The notes under the pieces: model-generated
Told to the model about the DNA's origin: nothing
Database searches by the model: none
Seen by the model: the letters and a program-made list of their open reading frames with translations, nothing else
Assembly (NCBI RefSeq): GCF_000972845.2
Contig: NC_040032.1
Coordinates: 12,036,002 to 12,100,001, forward strand
Length of the DNA: 64,000 bases
Source of the DNA: Larimichthys crocea
Taxonomy: Eukaryota; Chordata; Actinopteri; Sciaenidae
Direction: 5' to 3'
Shown here: piece after piece, positions 59,706 through 64,000 of the stretch
Layout: the number at the start of each line of letters is the position of its first letter
How positions within the stretch are numbered: position 1 is the stretch's first letter
Translations under genes and position numbers: made by a program

Positions 59706-59786
59706 GTGAATGACTCTCTGTGTCTTGCAGCAGCGCTGGTCACATGAGCTGAGGCTGCTGTTGTGTCACGTGAGGTGTCGTCTCTT

Positions 59787-59811
59787 AAAAAAAAAAAAAA
59801 AAAAAAAAAAA
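59787..59811. repeat. Poly(A) tract
   Basis: Uninterrupted A run after truncated gene G. The following 280 bases up to the AAT run are GC-richer and unassigned. Confidence 0.9.
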
Positions 59812-60093
59812 CATGGCTCCAACTAGCCCAGAACAAAAACACGGTCTGCTGCCTGCCCGTCCTCCGTCCGTCTGCTGACACGCTTCAGTGAAGGTCACAG
59901 GATGGATGAAGCGGTTCATCGTCGTGCTCGTTGTTCGTGAAGTTAATGTGACACAAACTCATCATGCGTGAAACGCTGCTGCTGTTAGCCTGACGAGCTA
60001 CCGCTGCTACAAGTGGTGAGAGGTGAGACATGAAGAGAGAGCTGCTGTCTGCTTTACACTTCCCCAGCACGGCTGCTCTTTGTGTCAGTGCCG

Positions 60094-60095
<2 letters not shown>

Positions 60096-60131
<36 letters not shown>

Positions 60132-60135
60132 TTCC
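60096..60135. repeat. (AAT)n microsatellite at the duplication boundary
   Basis: ATAATA run exactly at the left edge of the duplicated segment that carries gene F. Confidence 0.9.
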
Positions 60136-61428
60136 AAATAATAGTAAATTAATAAACAGTTTTTTAACAAACAACATTTTGCAATGATTAGTTTAATCTC
60201 TACCAGTCCGTAGTGGTTGTAAGTTAAATGTGGTGATGACAGTTCCAGATGTGTGTGAGTTTTAAGACTAGTACAAAATGTAAAATATTTTTTGTGGTTT
60301 GCATCACTGTGATGACTATTTTTCACGATCAAAACAAAACTATTGCGTCTTTGCTTTTGCAACTCATTATTTCTGCTTTCAAGTGTCTGAATTGATCAAT
60401 CTACTTGAGACACGTTACTTCTCTCTGCGTCCACAGTGAGGTAACAGTGACCAAAATGTAGCTTCACACCAACGCTCACACGCAGAGTGGTTATGGATTA
60501 TTACAGAAATATCTGGATGGAAAATAACCACCTGTAGTTTTCATGCAGATCTTTTTTCAGGTCAGTCTGGGTGAGTTCACAAAGGCTGATTTTGCGTACC
60601 ATCATGCACTCGGTTGAGTTATATCAATGACAAACCTTGTTCACAGCCAAACTCTGACAATAAAGGTTGGAAAAGGAAGTCGTTTTTAAGAGTGGGGACA
60701 GGGACATGTAGCTTTGATAGACAAATGGACAGACCTGACACCGTCCCTTCAAGACGTTATCACCCAGCTCCACGTCCGTCAACCACAGTGACGACTCTCT
60801 CCACCCCGGAGAGACACGTTAAAAAGGCTTTTCGAGAGGCAGAACCCCCACAAAGCAGCTCTCCATCCACTCTGAAGCACTGTGTTGATCATGCCTGTTG
60901 TTCACCGACATCTGTAACACTGCACAGGAGAGATGCAATGTGTCAGCCTGCTTCAAGACCACAATGGTCCCCAGTCCCCTCCCCAAAAAACGAGGAAAGA
61001 CAGCATAAACGTCATTCATTTTACATTTCTGCACCTCATTTAGAATAGCATGTGTAACAGATTACTTTCCAGCTGGTACCTTACAATGATTGCTCAGTAT
61101 TTTCTGCTTTTTGTTGTTCTGTTATTTATTTGGGCCTTAAATTGAACTATTTTGCTGATTTTAATTAAATCTACATGTGTCGTGATGTAACCAGTAAACA
61201 ATAAATTTGAGAAATACATCTGAAAATTATTTATGGAAAAAAAAAAAAGCCACTAAATCTGCAAGTGAATTTGAAAAACATGTACTAGTAGAAGTTCTCT
61301 AGTAGTAATAATTTGAGATTGTTATTAAAAATCTGTCTGTCACGTGTAGCAATCCTTTATACGTCAGGCCGCCACAATTACAGCGTCTTGTTTGGGGAAA
61401 CTTTGCACTGGATGAGCAATCAAAGCCA

Positions 61429-61515
61429 AACTTCCTCTCTTGTCCATAAAAGGACAAATGAGTCACTGATTCAGCAACGTAGTTGCCAAACACACCTTGT
61501 CCTCTGCCTATAAAG
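61429..61515 (+). promoter_or_regulatory. Promoter of gene F: ETS, AP-1, TATA
   Basis: ACTTCCTC near 61430-61437, TGAGTCA at 61459-61465 and TATAAAG at 61509-61515, with the start codon at 61588. It is nearly identical to the gene B promoter. Confidence 0.7.
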
Positions 61516-61587
61516 CAGCTGCCTGCAGCACAGAGAGCATGAAACAGAAGAAGAAGAAGCAGAAAGCAAACTTGCATTCAACGAAAC

Positions 61588-63827
<2,240 letters not shown>

Positions 63828-64000
63828 ACTAAAAGTTGTTTTTGTCGCCACTCTGAATGAGAATGAAGGCACCAGAGTTGTATTAATATATTTAAAAATA
63901 TATAATTATATTGTTATGCACTTGGGAGCATATACTGGATATATGACCTTCCTGAGAACAGCACCTTAGATGTACTTTTTAAAAATATTTTTATTTTGAT
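63828..64000 (+). other. 3' UTR of gene F (continues beyond the window)
   Basis: Matches the gene E 3' UTR (55265-55445) closely. The poly(A) signal seen for E at 55615 would fall outside the window for F. Confidence 0.7.

Overview
The window is vertebrate genomic DNA, almost certainly from a teleost fish. It is AT-rich, its genes are split by short GT-AG introns, and it carries repeat families typical of bony fish. It is a scaffold of several contigs joined by four 10-N gaps (4300, 20136, 43929, 51440). Many exons carry single-base indels that often compensate for each other, which points to incompletely polished long-read sequence. Frameshifts are therefore reported but not automatically read as pseudogenization.

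Layout. (1) 2993-4299, minus strand: the 3' part of SERPINH1 (HSP47, collagen chaperone, ending RDEL), cut by the first gap. (2) 7219-12075, plus strand: ACER3 (alkaline ceramidase 3), ten of its exons, first coding exon not found. (3) 14.6-20.4 kb: transposon-rich intergenic DNA with a minus-strand L1/Tx1-type LINE (endonuclease plus reverse transcriptase) and a DNA transposon with long terminal inverted repeats and a broken integrase-like gene. (4) 20.27-28.49 kb: a roughly 4 kb tandem duplication. Each unit carries a transposon end, a candidate solo LTR, a minisatellite, and a promoter plus first exon of a matrix metalloproteinase (MMP). (5) 26824-32553: one intact 10-exon MMP, 493 aa, divergent and MMP20-like. 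(6) 33.9-63.8 kb: an array of collagenase-3 (MMP13)-like genes. B (33895, lacks exons 9-10), C (minus, 40155-38769) and C' (plus, 40814-42237) share an exon 2/exon 5 fusion that removes the catalytic domain. D (47049-49456) is intact at 472 aa. E (53036-55264) is full length but full of indels. G (59257-59705) has only exons 1-2. F (61588-63827) is intact at 474 aa. Relics of the MMP20-like 3' end lie upstream of or between the MMP13-like copies, so the old duplication unit seems to have been [MMP20-like tail + MMP13-like gene].

Biology. HSP47 helps fold fibrillar collagen in the ER, and the MMP13-like enzymes cleave collagen outside the cell. The MMP promoters share an ETS/PEA3 site, an AP-1 site (TGAGTCA) and a TATA box, the arrangement known from inducible mammalian collagenase genes. 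The most unusual item is the inverted pair C/C', which encodes a secretion signal joined in frame to a linker and hemopexin domain with no cysteine switch and no zinc site. Several junctions around it need to be separated from assembly error before any biology is claimed.
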